From Aureimonas sp. SK2 (GTDB taxonomy: Bacteria > Pseudomonadota > Alphaproteobacteria > Rhizobiales > Rhizobiaceae), in contig NZ_JAPZDS010000003.1 of NCBI RefSeq assembly GCF_029813115.1, forward strand, positions 186,001 to 250,000: a DNA stretch of 64,000 bases, written 5' to 3'. The notes under the pieces were generated by a model. The model was given only the letters and a program-made list of their open reading frames with translations, was not told where the DNA came from and made no database searches. Below are positions 47,930-57,976 of the stretch, piece after piece. Numbering within the stretch: position 1 is the first letter of the stretch; each line of letters opens with the position of its first letter. The translations under genes and the position numbers were made by a program.

Positions 47930-49100
47930 AGAAGATCGCGAAAACGGCATCCATGAGGATGACCAGGAAGATGGACTTGACGACCGACGCGGTGACGTGG
48001 CGCCCGAGGCTCTCGGCGCTGCCGCCGACCTTGAGGCCCTCCATCGAAGCGACGACGCCGATGACGATGGCCATGAACGGCGCCTTGATCAGGCCGGCGA
48101 AGACGGTCCCGATGTCGATGGCGCTGCGCAGCCGCGTGATGAAGGCGTCGGGCGTGATGCCGGAATAAACCCAGGTCACGGCGATCGCGCCGAGGAGGCC
48201 GGTGATGTCGGCGATGAAGGCGAGCAGCGGCAGGACGATGGTCAGCGCGACGATGCGCGGGAAGACCAGGACGCCGATCGGGTTGAGGCCGATGACCTGG
48301 AGCGCGTCGACCTCCTCGCGCATGCGCATCGAGCCGATCTCGGCGGTGATGGCGCTGCCCGAGCGGCCGGCGATCATGATGGCGGTGAGAAGGACGCCGA
48401 TCTCGCGCAACTGAAGGATGCCGACGAGATCGACCACGAAAATTTCGGCGCCGAAGTTGCGGAGCTGAAAGGCGCCCTGCTGCGCGATGACCGCGCCGAT
48501 CAGGAAGCTCATCAGCGCGATGATGGGCACGGCTCGCACGCCCATGCGGTCCATCTGGCTGACGATCGCGGCGGGCCGCCAGCGCTGCTTGCCGGTGATG
48601 CGGCGGCCGGCGCCGTAGAGCGAGGCGCCGACGACGTTGAGACCCATCATCGTCTCGCGGCCGGCGGCGAAGACGTTGGCACCGATCGCGGCGAAGAAGT
48701 CCCCGACGGCCGACGTGTCCTTGGACTTCGGCTCGGGCCGGGGCGTGTCCAGCGCCTTGCGCACGGCCTCGAACAGCGCGCCGTCCGACGCGCCGACGCC
48801 CTCGGAGCGGACGTCGGCCCCCTTCTCGGACAGGCTTCGCTGGAGGCGCTCGACAATGAGCGCGCCGGACGTGTCGAGACGCCCGACGTCCGACAGGTCG
48901 AAGGTGACGGACTTTCCGAGATCGGCCTTGCGGGTCTCCTCGACCACGCCTTCCACGCTGCCGATGGTGCGGGCCAGCCAGTCGCCGCCGAAGTGGAGAA
49001 CGACGCCGCCCTTGCCCTTCTCCGCCTCGAGCGAAGGCGGAGCGCCTTCGGGACGCCCGTCCTTCTTCGGAGCCCTTTCGGGTTGCGGAGTATCCAGCAT
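47910..49100 (-). CDS. MlaE-family permease with N-terminal STAS domain
   Basis: Encodes 396 residues. The first 120 form a STAS-like domain (VVLHFGGDWLARTIGSVE, VTFDLSDVGRLDTSGALIVERL), normally the separate MlaB protein. The rest is the MlaE permease with five or so helices (IIALMSFLIGAVIAQQGAFQLR, VGILQLREIGVLLTAIMIAGRSGSAITAEIGSM). It heads the operon permease-ATPase-MCE-lipoprotein, probably for phospholipid transport between membranes. Confidence 0.94.
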   Translation of the reverse strand: MLDTPQPERAPKKDGRPEGAPPSLEAEKGKGGVVLHFGGDWLARTIGSVEGVVEETRKADLGKSVTFDLSDVGRLDTSGALIVERLQRSLSEKGADVRSEGVGASDGALFEAVRKALDTPRPEPKSKDTSAVGDFFAAIGANVFAAGRETMMGLNVVGASLYGAGRRITGKQRWRPAAIVSQMDRMGVRAVPIIALMSFLIGAVIAQQGAFQLRNFGAEIFVVDLVGILQLREIGVLLTAIMIAGRSGSAITAEIGSMRMREEVDALQVIGLNPIGVLVFPRIVALTIVLPLLAFIADITGLLGAIAVTWVYSGITPDAFITRLRSAIDIGTVFAGLIKAPFMAIVIGVVASMEGLKVGGSAESLGRHVTASVVKSIFLVILMDAVFAIFYAAIGY

Positions 49101-49232
49101 GCGATCGCTCGGTCTAGTGTCTTCGGGTGGAGACGGGACGCGGCGAGTCGATCGTCGCCGGCTAACAAGGTGAAGCCAGAGTTAGCTTCCGTCGTGTGCG
49201 ATGCAATGCCCGTTAAGAATTGACAAGGAAAT

Positions 49233-50222
49233 ATGATGACGCGTCGTCTTTGGGCCACAGTGGATCGCTTCCCGCTGGCGCGCCGCTTCACCATTGCGCG
49301 AGGGTCGAAGACGGAAGCCGTGGTGGTCACCTGCCGGATCGAGGACGGCACGGCGGAGGGGCGCGGCGAGTGCGTGCCCTATGCGCGCTACGGCGAGAGC
49401 GTCGAGAGCGTCTTGGCCGCGATCGAGAGCGTGCGCGAGGCGATCGAGGCGGGCGCGGATCGGGACAGGCTCCAGACGCTTCTGCCGGCCGGCGCCGCGC
49501 GCAACGCGGTGGATTGCGCACTCTGGGACCTCGAAGCCAAGCAGAGCGGGCGCCGCGTGGCCGAGATGCTGGGGATCGACCGCCCGCGCGCGATCGACAC
49601 GGCCTTCACCATCTCGCTCGGCACGGCGGACGAGATGCACGCGGCGGCCAGGGCCGTCTCGCAGCGCAGCGTTCTCAAGGTCAAGGTCGGCGCGCCGGAG
49701 GGCGACGCGGACCGGATGCGGGCGGTTCGGGCCGCGGCGCTGCAGGCGCGACTGATCATCGACGCCAACGAGGGCTGGCGACCGGAGACGATCCGCCAGG
49801 AGATGCTGGCCGCCGCCGCGATCGGCGCCTTCGTCGTGGAACAGCCGCTGCCCGCGGGACGGGACGAGATCCTGGCGCGCATGCCGCGCCCGGTGCCGGT
49901 CTGCGCGGACGAATCCGTCCACGGCGCCGACGATCTCGAAGCGCTCGTCGGACGCTACGACTACGTCAACCTCAAGCTGGACAAGACCGGAGGCCTGACG
50001 GAGGGGCTCAGGTTCCTCGCCGAGGCACGGCGCCTCGGCTTCGGCGTCATGGCAGGCTGCATGGTCGGCTCCTCGCTCGCGATGGCGCCCGCCGTGCTTC
50101 TGGCGCAGGACGCCGAACTCTGCGACCTCGACGGGCCGCTGCTCCTGTCGCAGGACCGGCCGGACGGGCTTGCCTACGAAGGCTCGACGGTCGGCGCGCC
50201 GAGCCCCGCGCTTTGGGGCTGA
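49233..50222 (+). CDS. Dipeptide epimerase (L-Ala-D/L-Glu epimerase-like)
   Basis: Encodes 329 residues of the enolase superfamily. The KxK motif (LKVKVG, near residue 150), metal ligands in IIDANEGW, VEQPLP and CADESVHG, and the C-terminal KLDKTGG follow the Ala-Glu epimerase pattern (YcjG type), used in recycling of peptidoglycan peptides. Substrate is inferred. It stands alone between opposite-strand genes. Confidence 0.85.
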   Translation: MMTRRLWATVDRFPLARRFTIARGSKTEAVVVTCRIEDGTAEGRGECVPYARYGESVESVLAAIESVREAIEAGADRDRLQTLLPAGAARNAVDCALWDLEAKQSGRRVAEMLGIDRPRAIDTAFTISLGTADEMHAAARAVSQRSVLKVKVGAPEGDADRMRAVRAAALQARLIIDANEGWRPETIRQEMLAAAAIGAFVVEQPLPAGRDEILARMPRPVPVCADESVHGADDLEALVGRYDYVNLKLDKTGGLTEGLRFLAEARRLGFGVMAGCMVGSSLAMAPAVLLAQDAELCDLDGPLLLSQDRPDGLAYEGSTVGAPSPALWG

Positions 50223-50229
50223 GCGGGGC

Positions 50230-51066
50230 TCAGGCGGCGCGGGCGGGCTCGAGGACCGGGGTCTCCTCCGGCGGCGGCAGTTCCACGATCTGCGGCAGGA
50301 CGGCTTCCACGCCGGTCCAGGTCAGGAGTTCCAGCGAGCCATCGTTGCGCTCCGCGACGGCTGAGCAGCTTTCCACCCAGTCGCCGCTGTTGACGTAGAG
50401 CATGCCGGCGCGCTCGGCGATCTGCGGGTGGTGGATATGGCCGCACACCACGCCGTCGCAGCCCATGCGCCCCGCCTCCGACGCCAGCGCCCCCTCGAAA
50501 GCGCCGATGAAGGACACCGCGTTCTTCACCTTGAGCTTGGCCCAGGAGGAGAAGGACCAGTAGCCGAAGCCGAAGCGGCGGCGGAACTGGTTGAAGACGA
50601 GATTGATGGCGATGGCCGCGTCGTAGGCCCAGTCGCCGAGATAGGCGATGAGGCGGGCGTTTCGCACGACGACGTCGAACTCGTCGCCGTGCATGACGAG
50701 GAGGCGGCGCCCGTCGGCCGTCTCGTGAACGTCGTTCAGCCGCACTTCGATGCCGCCGAAATGCTGGCCGGGAAAGCCGCGCAGGAACTCGTCGTGGTTG
50801 CCAGGGATGTAGACGATCTGCGTGCCCTTGCGTGCCTTGCGCAGGAAGGCCTGCACCACGTCGTTGTGCGACTGTGGCCAGTGCCAGGCCCGCCTGAGCC
50901 GCCAGCCGTCCACGATGTCGCCGACGAGGTAGATCTTTTCCGCGTCGTGCGAGGCTAGGAAGGCGAGCAGCGCCTCGGCCTGCGCCGCCTTGGATCCCAG
51001 GTGCACGTCGGAGATGAACAGGGTGCGGAAATGCCGGTGCGAACCCGGCGGTCTCGTCGGCGTCAT
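50230..51066 (-). CDS. Metallophosphoesterase, UDP-2,3-diacylglucosamine diphosphatase-like
   Basis: Encodes 278 residues. The calcineurin-like signatures DVHLGSK, GDIVDGW, GNHDEF, and GHIHHP are complete. DAEKIYLVGDIVDGWRLRRAWHWP and MHGDEFDVVV are typical of the LpxH-related family in alphaproteobacteria, where the protein may serve lipid A synthesis; this is an inference. The start at MTPTRPPGS is chosen because the longer ORF has no family similarity. Confidence 0.85.
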   Translation of the reverse strand: MTPTRPPGSHRHFRTLFISDVHLGSKAAQAEALLAFLASHDAEKIYLVGDIVDGWRLRRAWHWPQSHNDVVQAFLRKARKGTQIVYIPGNHDEFLRGFPGQHFGGIEVRLNDVHETADGRRLLVMHGDEFDVVVRNARLIAYLGDWAYDAAIAINLVFNQFRRRFGFGYWSFSSWAKLKVKNAVSFIGAFEGALASEAGRMGCDGVVCGHIHHPQIAERAGMLYVNSGDWVESCSAVAERNDGSLELLTWTGVEAVLPQIVELPPPEETPVLEPARAA

Positions 51067-51250
51067 GGGTATCGACCCCTTCGCTTTCAACTGCGCCGAG
51101 AGTCGCCCTTTTGCATTGCAGCCATGTGACGCCGGAGGCGATCGGCGGGAGGTTGTCTGCCAACGTCCCGGCTGGCATAGGTCCAACATGCCGTGTGGTG
51201 CGGATCGGACACATCGACCCGCCACGATCCGAGAATGTGGAGAATCGAGA

Positions 51251-53569
51251 ATGTCGAGCGCCGACGAGACCGGAAGCACGTCCGCCAAGCGGGATCTGGA
51301 CGAGCAGGCGCTTTTCTATCATCGCCACCCCAAGCCCGGTAAGCTCGGCGTCCACGCGACCAAGCCGCTCGGCAACCAGCGCGACCTCGCGCTCGCCTAT
51401 TCGCCGGGCGTGGCGGCACCGTGTCTGGCCATCGCCGACGATCCGTCGGTCGCCGCCGACTATACCAGCCGCTCCAATCTCGTGGCCGTCGTGTCCAACG
51501 GTTCGGCGGTGCTGGGTCTGGGCAATATCGGCCCCCTCGCCTCCAAGCCGGTGATGGAGGGCAAGGCGGTCCTCTTCAAGAAGTTCGCCGACATCGACGT
51601 CTTCGATATCGAGATCGACGCCACCAGCATCGAACGGATGGTGGACGTCGTCTCGGCGCTGGAGCCGACCTTCGGGGGCATCAACCTCGAGGACATCAAG
51701 GCGCCGGAATGCTTCGAGGTGGAGGAGCAGCTTCGCGCCAAGATGGGCATTCCCGTCTTTCACGACGACCAGCACGGCACCGCGATCATCGTGGCCGCCG
51801 CGGTGCGCAACGCGCTGCTTCTGGCCGGCAAGAAGATCGAGGATGTGCGGATCGTGACGTCCGGCGCGGGCGCCGCGGCGCTCGCGTGCCTGAACCTTCT
51901 GGTCTCGCTCGGCGCCAAGGTCGAGAACATCACCTGCACCGATAAGGAAGGCGTCGTCTACCAGGGCCGCGAGAAGGGCATGGACCGCTGGATGGCGGTC
52001 TATGCGAAGGACACCGAGGCCCGCACGCTGGCCGAGGTCATCGGCGGGGCCGACATCTTCCTCGGCCTGTCGGCCGGCGGCGTGCTGAAGCCCGAACTTC
52101 TCGAATCGATGGCCGAGAAGCCGCTGATCATGGCGCTCGCCAATCCGACCCCCGAGATCATGCCCGACCTCGCGCGCGCCGTGCGCAGGGACGCGATGAT
52201 CTGCACGGGCCGCTCGGACTTCCCGAACCAAGTCAACAACGTCCTCTGCTTCCCCTACATCTTCCGGGGCGCGCTCGACTGCGGCGCGACCTCGATCAAC
52301 GAGGAGATGAAGATCGCGGCGGTCGACGCGATCGCGGCGCTCGCGCGCGAGGAAGTGTCGGAAGTCGCGGCCAAGGCCTACGGCTCGGAGACGCCGGTCT
52401 TCGGCGCGGAATACCTGATCCCCTCGCCCTTCGACCCGCGTCTGATCCTCAAGATCGCCCCGGCGGTGGCCCGTGCCGCGGAGGCGACCGGCGTCGCCGC
52501 GCGACCGATCGCGGACTGGGACGTCTATCTCGACCGCCTCAACCGCTTCGTCTACCGCTCCGGCCTCGTGATGAAGCCGATCTTCGCGATCGCGCGCGAT
52601 TCGGGAAAGCGGGTCATCTTCTCCGACGGCGAGGACGAGCGCGTTCTGCGCGCCGCTCAGGTTCTGATGGAGGACAAGGTCTGCCAGCCGATCCTGGTCG
52701 GCCGCCCGAGCGTCATCCAGACCCGCCTGGAGCGGTTCGGCCTGCGCATCCGGCCGGGACAGGACTTCGAGGTCGTGAACCCCGAAGACGATCCGCGGTA
52801 CCGCGACTATGTCGACCACTACTTCTCCAAGGTCGGCCGCCGGGGCGTGAACCCGGACACGGCACGCGCCCTCGTGCGCACCAACACGACGGTGATCGGT
52901 GCCGTCTCCGTCTCGCGCGGCGACGCCGACATCCTGATCTGCGGCCTGACCGGGCGGTTCTCGCGGCAGATCCGCGACATCCGTCAGATCATCGGCGTCG
53001 CCCCGGAGGTCGGTCGCCTGTCGGGCCTCAGCCTGCTGATCTCGCAGAACGCGACGACGTTCTTCGCCGATACCTATGTCCAGGACAGCCCCTCGGCCGA
53101 GAACCTCGCGGAGATCGCCCAGCTCGCAGCGCGGATGATCCAGCGCTTCCGCATCAAGCCTCGCGCCGCGCTTCTGTCGCACTCCAACTTCGGCACGGCC
53201 GACACGCCGGACGCGCGCAAGCTGCGCGCCGCCCTGGCGCTGGTGCGCGAGCAGATGCCGGACCTCGAAATCGACGGCGAGATGCACGGCGACGCGGCCC
53301 TGTCGCGCGAGCTTCGCCAGCGCGTCATGCCCAACTCGACGCTGACGGAGGACGCCAACCTTCTCCTGTTCCCGACGCTGGACGCCGCCAACATCACGAT
53401 GAACGTGGTGAAGACGATGACCGACGCGCTGCATGTCGGCCCCATCCTGCTGGGCACCGCCAAGCCGGCTCACATTCTCACGCCGTCCGTCACCTCGCGC
53501 GGCGTGGTCAACATGACCGCCATCGCCGTGGCGGAGGCCAAGCAGCGGGACGAGGAAGCGCGGGGCTGA
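51251..53569 (+). CDS. maeB: NADP-dependent malic enzyme with phosphotransacetylase-like domain
   Basis: Encodes 772 residues. The N-terminal two-thirds ([16 protein letters not shown]-type [23 protein letters not shown]) is malic enzyme, converting malate to pyruvate and CO2. The C-terminal third (from about 440, [19 protein letters not shown]) is a phosphotransacetylase-like domain that is thought to regulate rather than catalyse. This fusion is usual in rhizobia. The start at 51251 fits the family; the upstream in-frame extension is not credible. Confidence 0.95.
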   Translation: MSSADETGSTSAKRDLDEQALFYHRHPKPGKLGVHATKPLGNQRDLALAYSPGVAAPCLAIADDPSVAADYTSRSNLVAVVSNGSAVLGLGNIGPLASKPVMEGKAVLFKKFADIDVFDIEIDATSIERMVDVVSALEPTFGGINLEDIKAPECFEVEEQLRAKMGIPVFHDDQHGTAIIVAAAVRNALLLAGKKIEDVRIVTSGAGAAALACLNLLVSLGAKVENITCTDKEGVVYQGREKGMDRWMAVYAKDTEARTLAEVIGGADIFLGLSAGGVLKPELLESMAEKPLIMALANPTPEIMPDLARAVRRDAMICTGRSDFPNQVNNVLCFPYIFRGALDCGATSINEEMKIAAVDAIAALAREEVSEVAAKAYGSETPVFGAEYLIPSPFDPRLILKIAPAVARAAEATGVAARPIADWDVYLDRLNRFVYRSGLVMKPIFAIARDSGKRVIFSDGEDERVLRAAQVLMEDKVCQPILVGRPSVIQTRLERFGLRIRPGQDFEVVNPEDDPRYRDYVDHYFSKVGRRGVNPDTARALVRTNTTVIGAVSVSRGDADILICGLTGRFSRQIRDIRQIIGVAPEVGRLSGLSLLISQNATTFFADTYVQDSPSAENLAEIAQLAARMIQRFRIKPRAALLSHSNFGTADTPDARKLRAALALVREQMPDLEIDGEMHGDAALSRELRQRVMPNSTLTEDANLLLFPTLDAANITMNVVKTMTDALHVGPILLGTAKPAHILTPSVTSRGVVNMTAIAVAEAKQRDEEARG

Positions 53570-53628
53570 GCGCACAGCACGCGGACATCGCGGTCGACCG
53601 AAAAGAGTTCGGGCGACCAACCCAAGGT

Positions 53629-53713
53629 CGTCATCCTCGGGCGTGACCCGAGGATCTACACACGTCGAGGCGCCGTTCCGCCGCAGATCCTCGGGTCAAG
53701 CCCGAGGATGACG
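53629..53713. repeat. Long inverted repeat, REP-like family, copy 1
   Basis: Arms of 29 bases (53629-53657 and 53685-53713) are inverted copies with one mismatch; each arm is itself near-palindromic (CCTCGGG..CCCGAGG). It lies between convergent maeB and gltX and may also act as their terminator. A diverged relative occurs at 57818-57903. Confidence 0.85.
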
Positions 53714-53752
53714 GCGTGGGAGCTAAGCGCTTGCGGCCAGCTTACCAGCCTC

Positions 53753-55126
53753 TCAAGGCCGCCGTGCCGCGACCCGCTCGGGGCCGATCAGGGGCAGGAG
53801 TTCCGCGAGTTCGGGACCGTGCTCCAAGCCCGTCAGGGCGAGCCGTAGCGGCATGAACAAAGCGCGGCCCTTGCGGCCGGTCTCCGCCTTCACGCGATCG
53901 GTCCAGGCCTTCCAGGTCGTTCCATCCCACGGCGCTGCCGGCAGGAGGGCAAAAGCCGCACGTGCGAAGTCGCGGTCGTCGTCGGAGAGGTCGGGCGTGG
54001 CGGCCAGTTCGCCGAACACGATGTCCCGCCATGCGGCGGCGTCCCGAACCCGCTCGCAGTTGCGCCGGACGGCGAGCCAGAAGGGCTCGGCCGCGGCATC
54101 CGGCACGCCGAGGTCGCGCAGGCGGCCTGCTGCGGCGTCATAGGGCATGGCGTGCACGAGTTCGGCATTGAGCCGCTCAAGCTCGGCCGGATCGAACTTC
54201 GAGCTCGACGCGGAGACATGGCCGAAGTCGAGCCGCGTCTCCAATGCGTCGAGATCGGGCATCGCCTCGATCGAACCGGATAGACCCGTCAGGACCGCGA
54301 GCGAGGCGACGGCCATAGGCTCCAGCCCGTCCTCCCGCAGGGAACGCAGCGACAGGGCGCCGCTGCGCTTCGACAGGCCCTCGCCGTCGATCGTGGTCAG
54401 GAGATTGAAGTGGCCGAAAGCGGGCACGGCATGGCCGAGCGCCTCGAATATCGCGATCTGGACGCCGGTGTTGGTGACATGGTCGTCGCCGCGCAGGACA
54501 TGGGTGATGCCCATCTCGCCGTCGTCCACCACGGAGCAGAAGGTATAGAGATAGGTGCCGTCCTCGCGCACGAGCACGGGGTCCGACAGGGATGCGAGGT
54601 CCACCGTCTGGCGGCCCCGCACGACGTCGTCCCAGTGCATCTCCGTGCGTGCCGGCTGGAAGGGGTCGTCCGCGAAGTTCGGAAGGCGGAAGCGCCAGTG
54701 CGGGCGCAGGCCCTCGGCCTCCAGCCGCGCCCGGTCCTCGGGCGAAAGGCGCAGCGCCTCGCGGCCGTAGACGGGCGGCAGGCCGCGACCCATGCGACGC
54801 TTGCGCATGCGCTCCAACTCGTCCGCCGTCTCGTAACAGGGATAGAGGAGCCCGCTGTCGCGCAGGAGGTCCGCCGCCGCGTCGTAATGCGACAGCCGGT
54901 CGGACTGGCGGGCGACGGCGTCGGGCCGGATGCCGATCCAGGCGAGATCCTCGGCGATCGCCTCGGCATATTCGGGCTTCGAGCGCTCGCGGTCGGTGTC
55001 GTCGTAGCGCAGGAGGAAGCGTCCGTCCCGAGCCTTGGCGAAAAGCCAGTTGAAGAGCGCCGGCCGGAGATTGCCGATGTGGAGATAGCCGGTGGGCGAC
55101 GGTGCGAAGCGAACGAAGACGGTCAT
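53753..55126 (-). CDS. gltX: Glutamate--tRNA ligase
   Basis: Encodes 457 residues of the class I synthetase family. The HIGH-type motif is HIGN (residues 17-20) after [11 protein letters not shown], and the KMSKS-type loop is GLSKRSGAL. The C-terminal anticodon-binding part is complete. Some alphaproteobacteria have two gltX genes with different tRNA targets; from one copy it cannot be told which this is. Confidence 0.95.
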   Translation of the reverse strand: MTVFVRFAPSPTGYLHIGNLRPALFNWLFAKARDGRFLLRYDDTDRERSKPEYAEAIAEDLAWIGIRPDAVARQSDRLSHYDAAADLLRDSGLLYPCYETADELERMRKRRMGRGLPPVYGREALRLSPEDRARLEAEGLRPHWRFRLPNFADDPFQPARTEMHWDDVVRGRQTVDLASLSDPVLVREDGTYLYTFCSVVDDGEMGITHVLRGDDHVTNTGVQIAIFEALGHAVPAFGHFNLLTTIDGEGLSKRSGALSLRSLREDGLEPMAVASLAVLTGLSGSIEAMPDLDALETRLDFGHVSASSSKFDPAELERLNAELVHAMPYDAAAGRLRDLGVPDAAAEPFWLAVRRNCERVRDAAAWRDIVFGELAATPDLSDDDRDFARAAFALLPAAPWDGTTWKAWTDRVKAETGRKGRALFMPLRLALTGLEHGPELAELLPLIGPERVAARRP

Positions 55127-55169
55127 CCCTTCGCGATAGCCCCCGGCGGCGCGCGAGGCAATCGGCCGG

Positions 55170-56408
55170 TCAGTCGGCCAGCCGGACGTGCCGCCGCGAC
55201 CAGACGGTCAGCACGAGGGCAGCGCCGAGGCAGTAGAACCCCATCACGGCGATCTGGAGGGGGTAGGAGACGCCCCGATCGATCAGAAAGCCGGTGAGAC
55301 CTGGGCCGAGCGCGCTGCCGAAGACGAGAACGGACAGGACGATTGAGCGGATCGCGCCGAGATGGCGGATGCCATAGAGCTCCGGCCAGAGCGCGCCGAA
55401 GAGCGTCGCCGCAAAGCCGTTGGACACTCCGACGATCCCCATGAAGACGAAGATCGCGACCGGCGAGGTCACCTGCGAGATGACGAGGCAGGCGACCGTC
55501 AGCGGCAGGAGGAAGAAGGGCAGGATGCGCACCGCCGTGAACCGGTCGATCAGCCAGCCGCAGGTCAGGGCGCATGTCGCCGTCGCTGCCGACATCAGCA
55601 CGAAGCCCGAGGCGAAGAACTCCACCGGCCAACCGCGCAGGTCCGCCAGATACACCTGATGGAAGAAGATCGTCGTGACGATGAAGGGCGGCGCCACCAC
55701 GGCAGCGCACAGGAGATAGAAGCTCGGGCTGCGCAGGACTTCCGAGAGCTTGCGGTCGCGGGCGGCAGGCTTCGGCGCGTCGGACGCGTGGACCGAGCGC
55801 GGGTCGCGCTCGCGGTGCACCAGGATGTAGATGACCGGCAGACCGAGCAACAGGAGGAAGGCGGCCGACGCGTACCAGCTTCCGCGCCATCCGAGCATGC
55901 CGACGGCGGAGACGAAGATCAGCGGCAGCGTCGCCTCGCCCGCCTGGTAGCCGATGGTGACGAGGGACACGGCGCGGCCGCGCTGGGCGACGAACCAGCG
56001 GCCGACGGCAGTGAACGCGGTTTGCGACATCATGCCCTGCCCGCACAGGCGCAGGAGATAGAGGGCGACGAGAAGCAAGGGGACAGTGGGAACGCTCGCC
56101 ATCAGGAGGCAGGCCGCCGCCAGGCCGAGAATCGTAGCGGCGGCCACAATGCGGGTCGGGAATCGGTCGATCAGCCGGCCGAGGAACGGCAGCGTCGCCG
56201 CGCTCGCCAGCGTCGCCAGCATGTAGAGGAGGCCGAAGTCGCCGTGGCTGAGGCCGAGTTCGCGCCGGATTTCGCCGCCCGACAGCGAGATGAAGAAGGT
56301 CTGGCCGAAGGACGAGCAGGCGCACAGGAGAAAGGCGCCGCCGAGCCAGCGCGCGTTGCCCGTGACGAAGGGTACGAAGGCTGCCGGACGCTCAGTGCTC
56401 GCGCTCAC
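55170..56408 (-). CDS. MFS transporter
   Basis: Encodes 412 residues with about 12 membrane helices. The loop motif [10 protein letters not shown] after helix 2 and [12 protein letters not shown] after helix 8 are major-facilitator signatures. Substrate unknown. The start is a GTG overlapping the stop of the preceding small membrane protein gene (GTGA), so the two are coupled. Confidence 0.85.
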   Translation of the reverse strand: MSASTERPAAFVPFVTGNARWLGGAFLLCACSSFGQTFFISLSGGEIRRELGLSHGDFGLLYMLATLASAATLPFLGRLIDRFPTRIVAAATILGLAAACLLMASVPTVPLLLVALYLLRLCGQGMMSQTAFTAVGRWFVAQRGRAVSLVTIGYQAGEATLPLIFVSAVGMLGWRGSWYASAAFLLLLGLPVIYILVHRERDPRSVHASDAPKPAARDRKLSEVLRSPSFYLLCAAVVAPPFIVTTIFFHQVYLADLRGWPVEFFASGFVLMSAATATCALTCGWLIDRFTAVRILPFFLLPLTVACLVISQVTSPVAIFVFMGIVGVSNGFAATLFGALWPELYGIRHLGAIRSIVLSVLVFGSALGPGLTGFLIDRGVSYPLQIAVMGFYCLGAALVLTVWSRRHVRLAD

Positions 56409-56731
56409 AGCGCGGCGCTTCGAGCAAAGGGTACTGGCCACCCGAACAGCGCCGCGCCGGCGAGCCACATGCCGAGAATCGCCGACAGCGCCAGGAAGAA
56501 CAGGCCGAGATAGAGCTGCCGCGCGGCGTGGCGCCGGTTGGGCTCCTGTGCCGCGCCGTAGCTCTGCGGCCGCGTGACGTCCCGCCAGGCCTCGACGCCG
56601 CCCTGCCACGTCGCGCCGGGCTCCGAGCGGATCCGGCGCAGCGCAAGCGCGAAGCGAACGAGGAACAGGACACCGACCATGAAGGCCGCCGCCAGAACGT
56701 CGGTCGGCGCTGGCATGTCCATGCCGGTCAT
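56405..56731 (-). CDS. Small two-helix membrane protein of unknown function
   Basis: Encodes 108 residues. Helix 1 (VLAAAFMVGVLFLVRFAL) is near the N-terminus and helix 2 (LYLGLFFLALSAILGMWLAGAALFGW) near the C-terminus, with a basic middle. An AGGAG element eight bases ahead of ATG 56731 decides the start. It is coupled to the MFS gene and may be its partner or assist it. I do not recognise the family. Confidence 0.7.
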   Translation of the reverse strand: MTGMDMPAPTDVLAAAFMVGVLFLVRFALALRRIRSEPGATWQGGVEAWRDVTRPQSYGAAQEPNRRHAARQLYLGLFFLALSAILGMWLAGAALFGWPVPFARSAAL

Positions 56732-56913
56732 TCGTGGCTCCTGGAGCTTGCTGCTGGGCGCCGTACGGCGCGGGTTGTTGACAGCACGGCGAGCCCATAC
56801 GCGCAACAGTGAGGCGCTCTTGGACTTGCCTACCCTTTGCAAATCGCGCATTCCGCCCGACATAGGGCGCGAGGGGACAAGCCTCGCATCACGACGACGC
56901 CTGCGGAGACCGC

Positions 56914-57582
56914 GTGTACGAAATCCTCTCCCTGATCGACCGGTTCGGTCCCGGCATCGTGTTCGCCGGTACGTTCTTCGAAGGTGAGGTCTTCGCCATC
57001 ATCGGCGGCTTCCTGGCCTATCGCGGTTCCTATCCGATCGAGCTGATGGCCGGCCTCGCCTTCGTGGGCTCCTTCTGCGGCGACCTCGCGGTATTCCTGT
57101 TCTCGCGCTACTTCTCCGGCAACGGCTGGGTCGTGCGCTGGAAGAAGAAGCCGAAATTCGCTAAGGCGCTCAGGCTGGTGGATCGTTTCCAGGCCTATTT
57201 CGTGATCGTGAACCGCTACGTCTACGGCTTGCGGGTGCCAGGGCTGATCGCGCTGGGCCTGTCGTCCATCACGGTGCCCCGCTTCCTGATCCTGAACTTC
57301 ATCGGCGCCGGCATCTGGGCCGGCCTGTTCACGACGATCGGCTACGTCTTCGGATACTCGATCACCTCCGTGTTCCAGCGGCTCGAGCAGATGGAGCATG
57401 GGGTGATGATCGGCCTGGCGATCCTGTTCGTGCTGCTCGCGCTCTTCTTCGCCTGGCAGCAGGGCGGCTCGGTGATTCGCGACCGGCTCTTCTCGCGCGG
57501 CCGCGACGACAAATCCGAGACGCCGCTGAAGCCCGCCCCCTCTCGCCTTGCGTCGCCGGCGGAGCGCAAGGCGAAGGACTAA
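56914..57582 (+). CDS. DedA family membrane protein
   Basis: Encodes 222 residues with about five membrane helices. FFEGEVFAIIGGFLAYRG and the basic loop NRYVYGLRVPGLIALG are typical of DedA/SNARE-associated proteins, which maintain membrane integrity and probably move lipid carriers. The start is GTG with GCGGAG upstream. A cytoplasmic Lys/Arg-rich tail follows residue 185. Confidence 0.88.
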   Translation: MYEILSLIDRFGPGIVFAGTFFEGEVFAIIGGFLAYRGSYPIELMAGLAFVGSFCGDLAVFLFSRYFSGNGWVVRWKKKPKFAKALRLVDRFQAYFVIVNRYVYGLRVPGLIALGLSSITVPRFLILNFIGAGIWAGLFTTIGYVFGYSITSVFQRLEQMEHGVMIGLAILFVLLALFFAWQQGGSVIRDRLFSRGRDDKSETPLKPAPSRLASPAERKAKD

Positions 57583-57586
57583 GAGT

Positions 57587-57737
57587 GCCTAGCAATATCT
57601 CCGGGCGGAGGACTGGCGAGGGATTTGTCGTCGAGGCGAGGAGCCGAGCGGAGACCATGCAGCGCATGGGCGAGCATCGGCGACGACGCATCGGCTGCAA
57701 ACACCCGGCAGACCGACCCTGCGAGGTTTTGTTAGGC
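57587..57737. mobile_element. Possible MITE-like element with imperfect terminal inverted repeats
   Basis: The 17-base ends (57587-57603 and 57721-57737, inverted) match at 12 positions, beginning GCCTA. The inside is structured and has no coding capacity. No target-site duplication was seen, so this is weak. Confidence 0.3.
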
Positions 57738-57817
57738 GTTCTAAAGGGCGGATCACCACCGGCGCTGGCGTACGGCATCCGCGTCGGTGTTCAAAAACTC
57801 CCGGCTGTTCCCCAATC

Positions 57818-57903
57818 CGTCATGCTCGGCGCTGAGCCGAGCATCGGCGACGGTTCAGCGGCTTTAACGGGGTCGGATCCTCGGGGCGAGGCCGAGGATG
57901 ACG
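57818..57903. repeat. Long inverted repeat, REP-like family, copy 2
   Basis: Arms of 28 bases at 57818-57845 and 57876-57903, both starting CGTCAT when read inward, resemble the arms of copy 1 at 53629-53713 but have diverged (for example GCTCGGC in place of CCTCGGG). Confidence 0.7.
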
Positions 57904-57932
57904 CCCTGGAGAAATGGGTCCGCACCGAACGA

Positions 57933-57962
57933 GAAAGGCCGGATGTCTCCATCCGGCCTTTC
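57933..57962 (-). terminator. Terminator after the DAHP synthase gene
   Basis: A 12-bp perfect stem (57933-57944 with 57951-57962) and a 6-base loop. On the minus strand it ends in TTTCTCG. It lies 15 bases past the gene. Confidence 0.75.
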
Positions 57963-57976
57963 GCTTTTCGCAATCC

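Larger units (their letters stand above)
57583..57976. other. 394-bp spacer with repeats
   Basis: No gene. It contains a possible MITE-like element (57587-57737), the second REP-like inverted repeat (57818-57903) and the DAHP synthase terminator. The bases 57738-57817 show nothing recognisable. Confidence 0.6.

Noticed and set aside
50174-53620. 1148-codon minus-strand ORF
   Set aside because: Antisense to maeB and in another frame through the phosphoesterase gene; no start or family signal.
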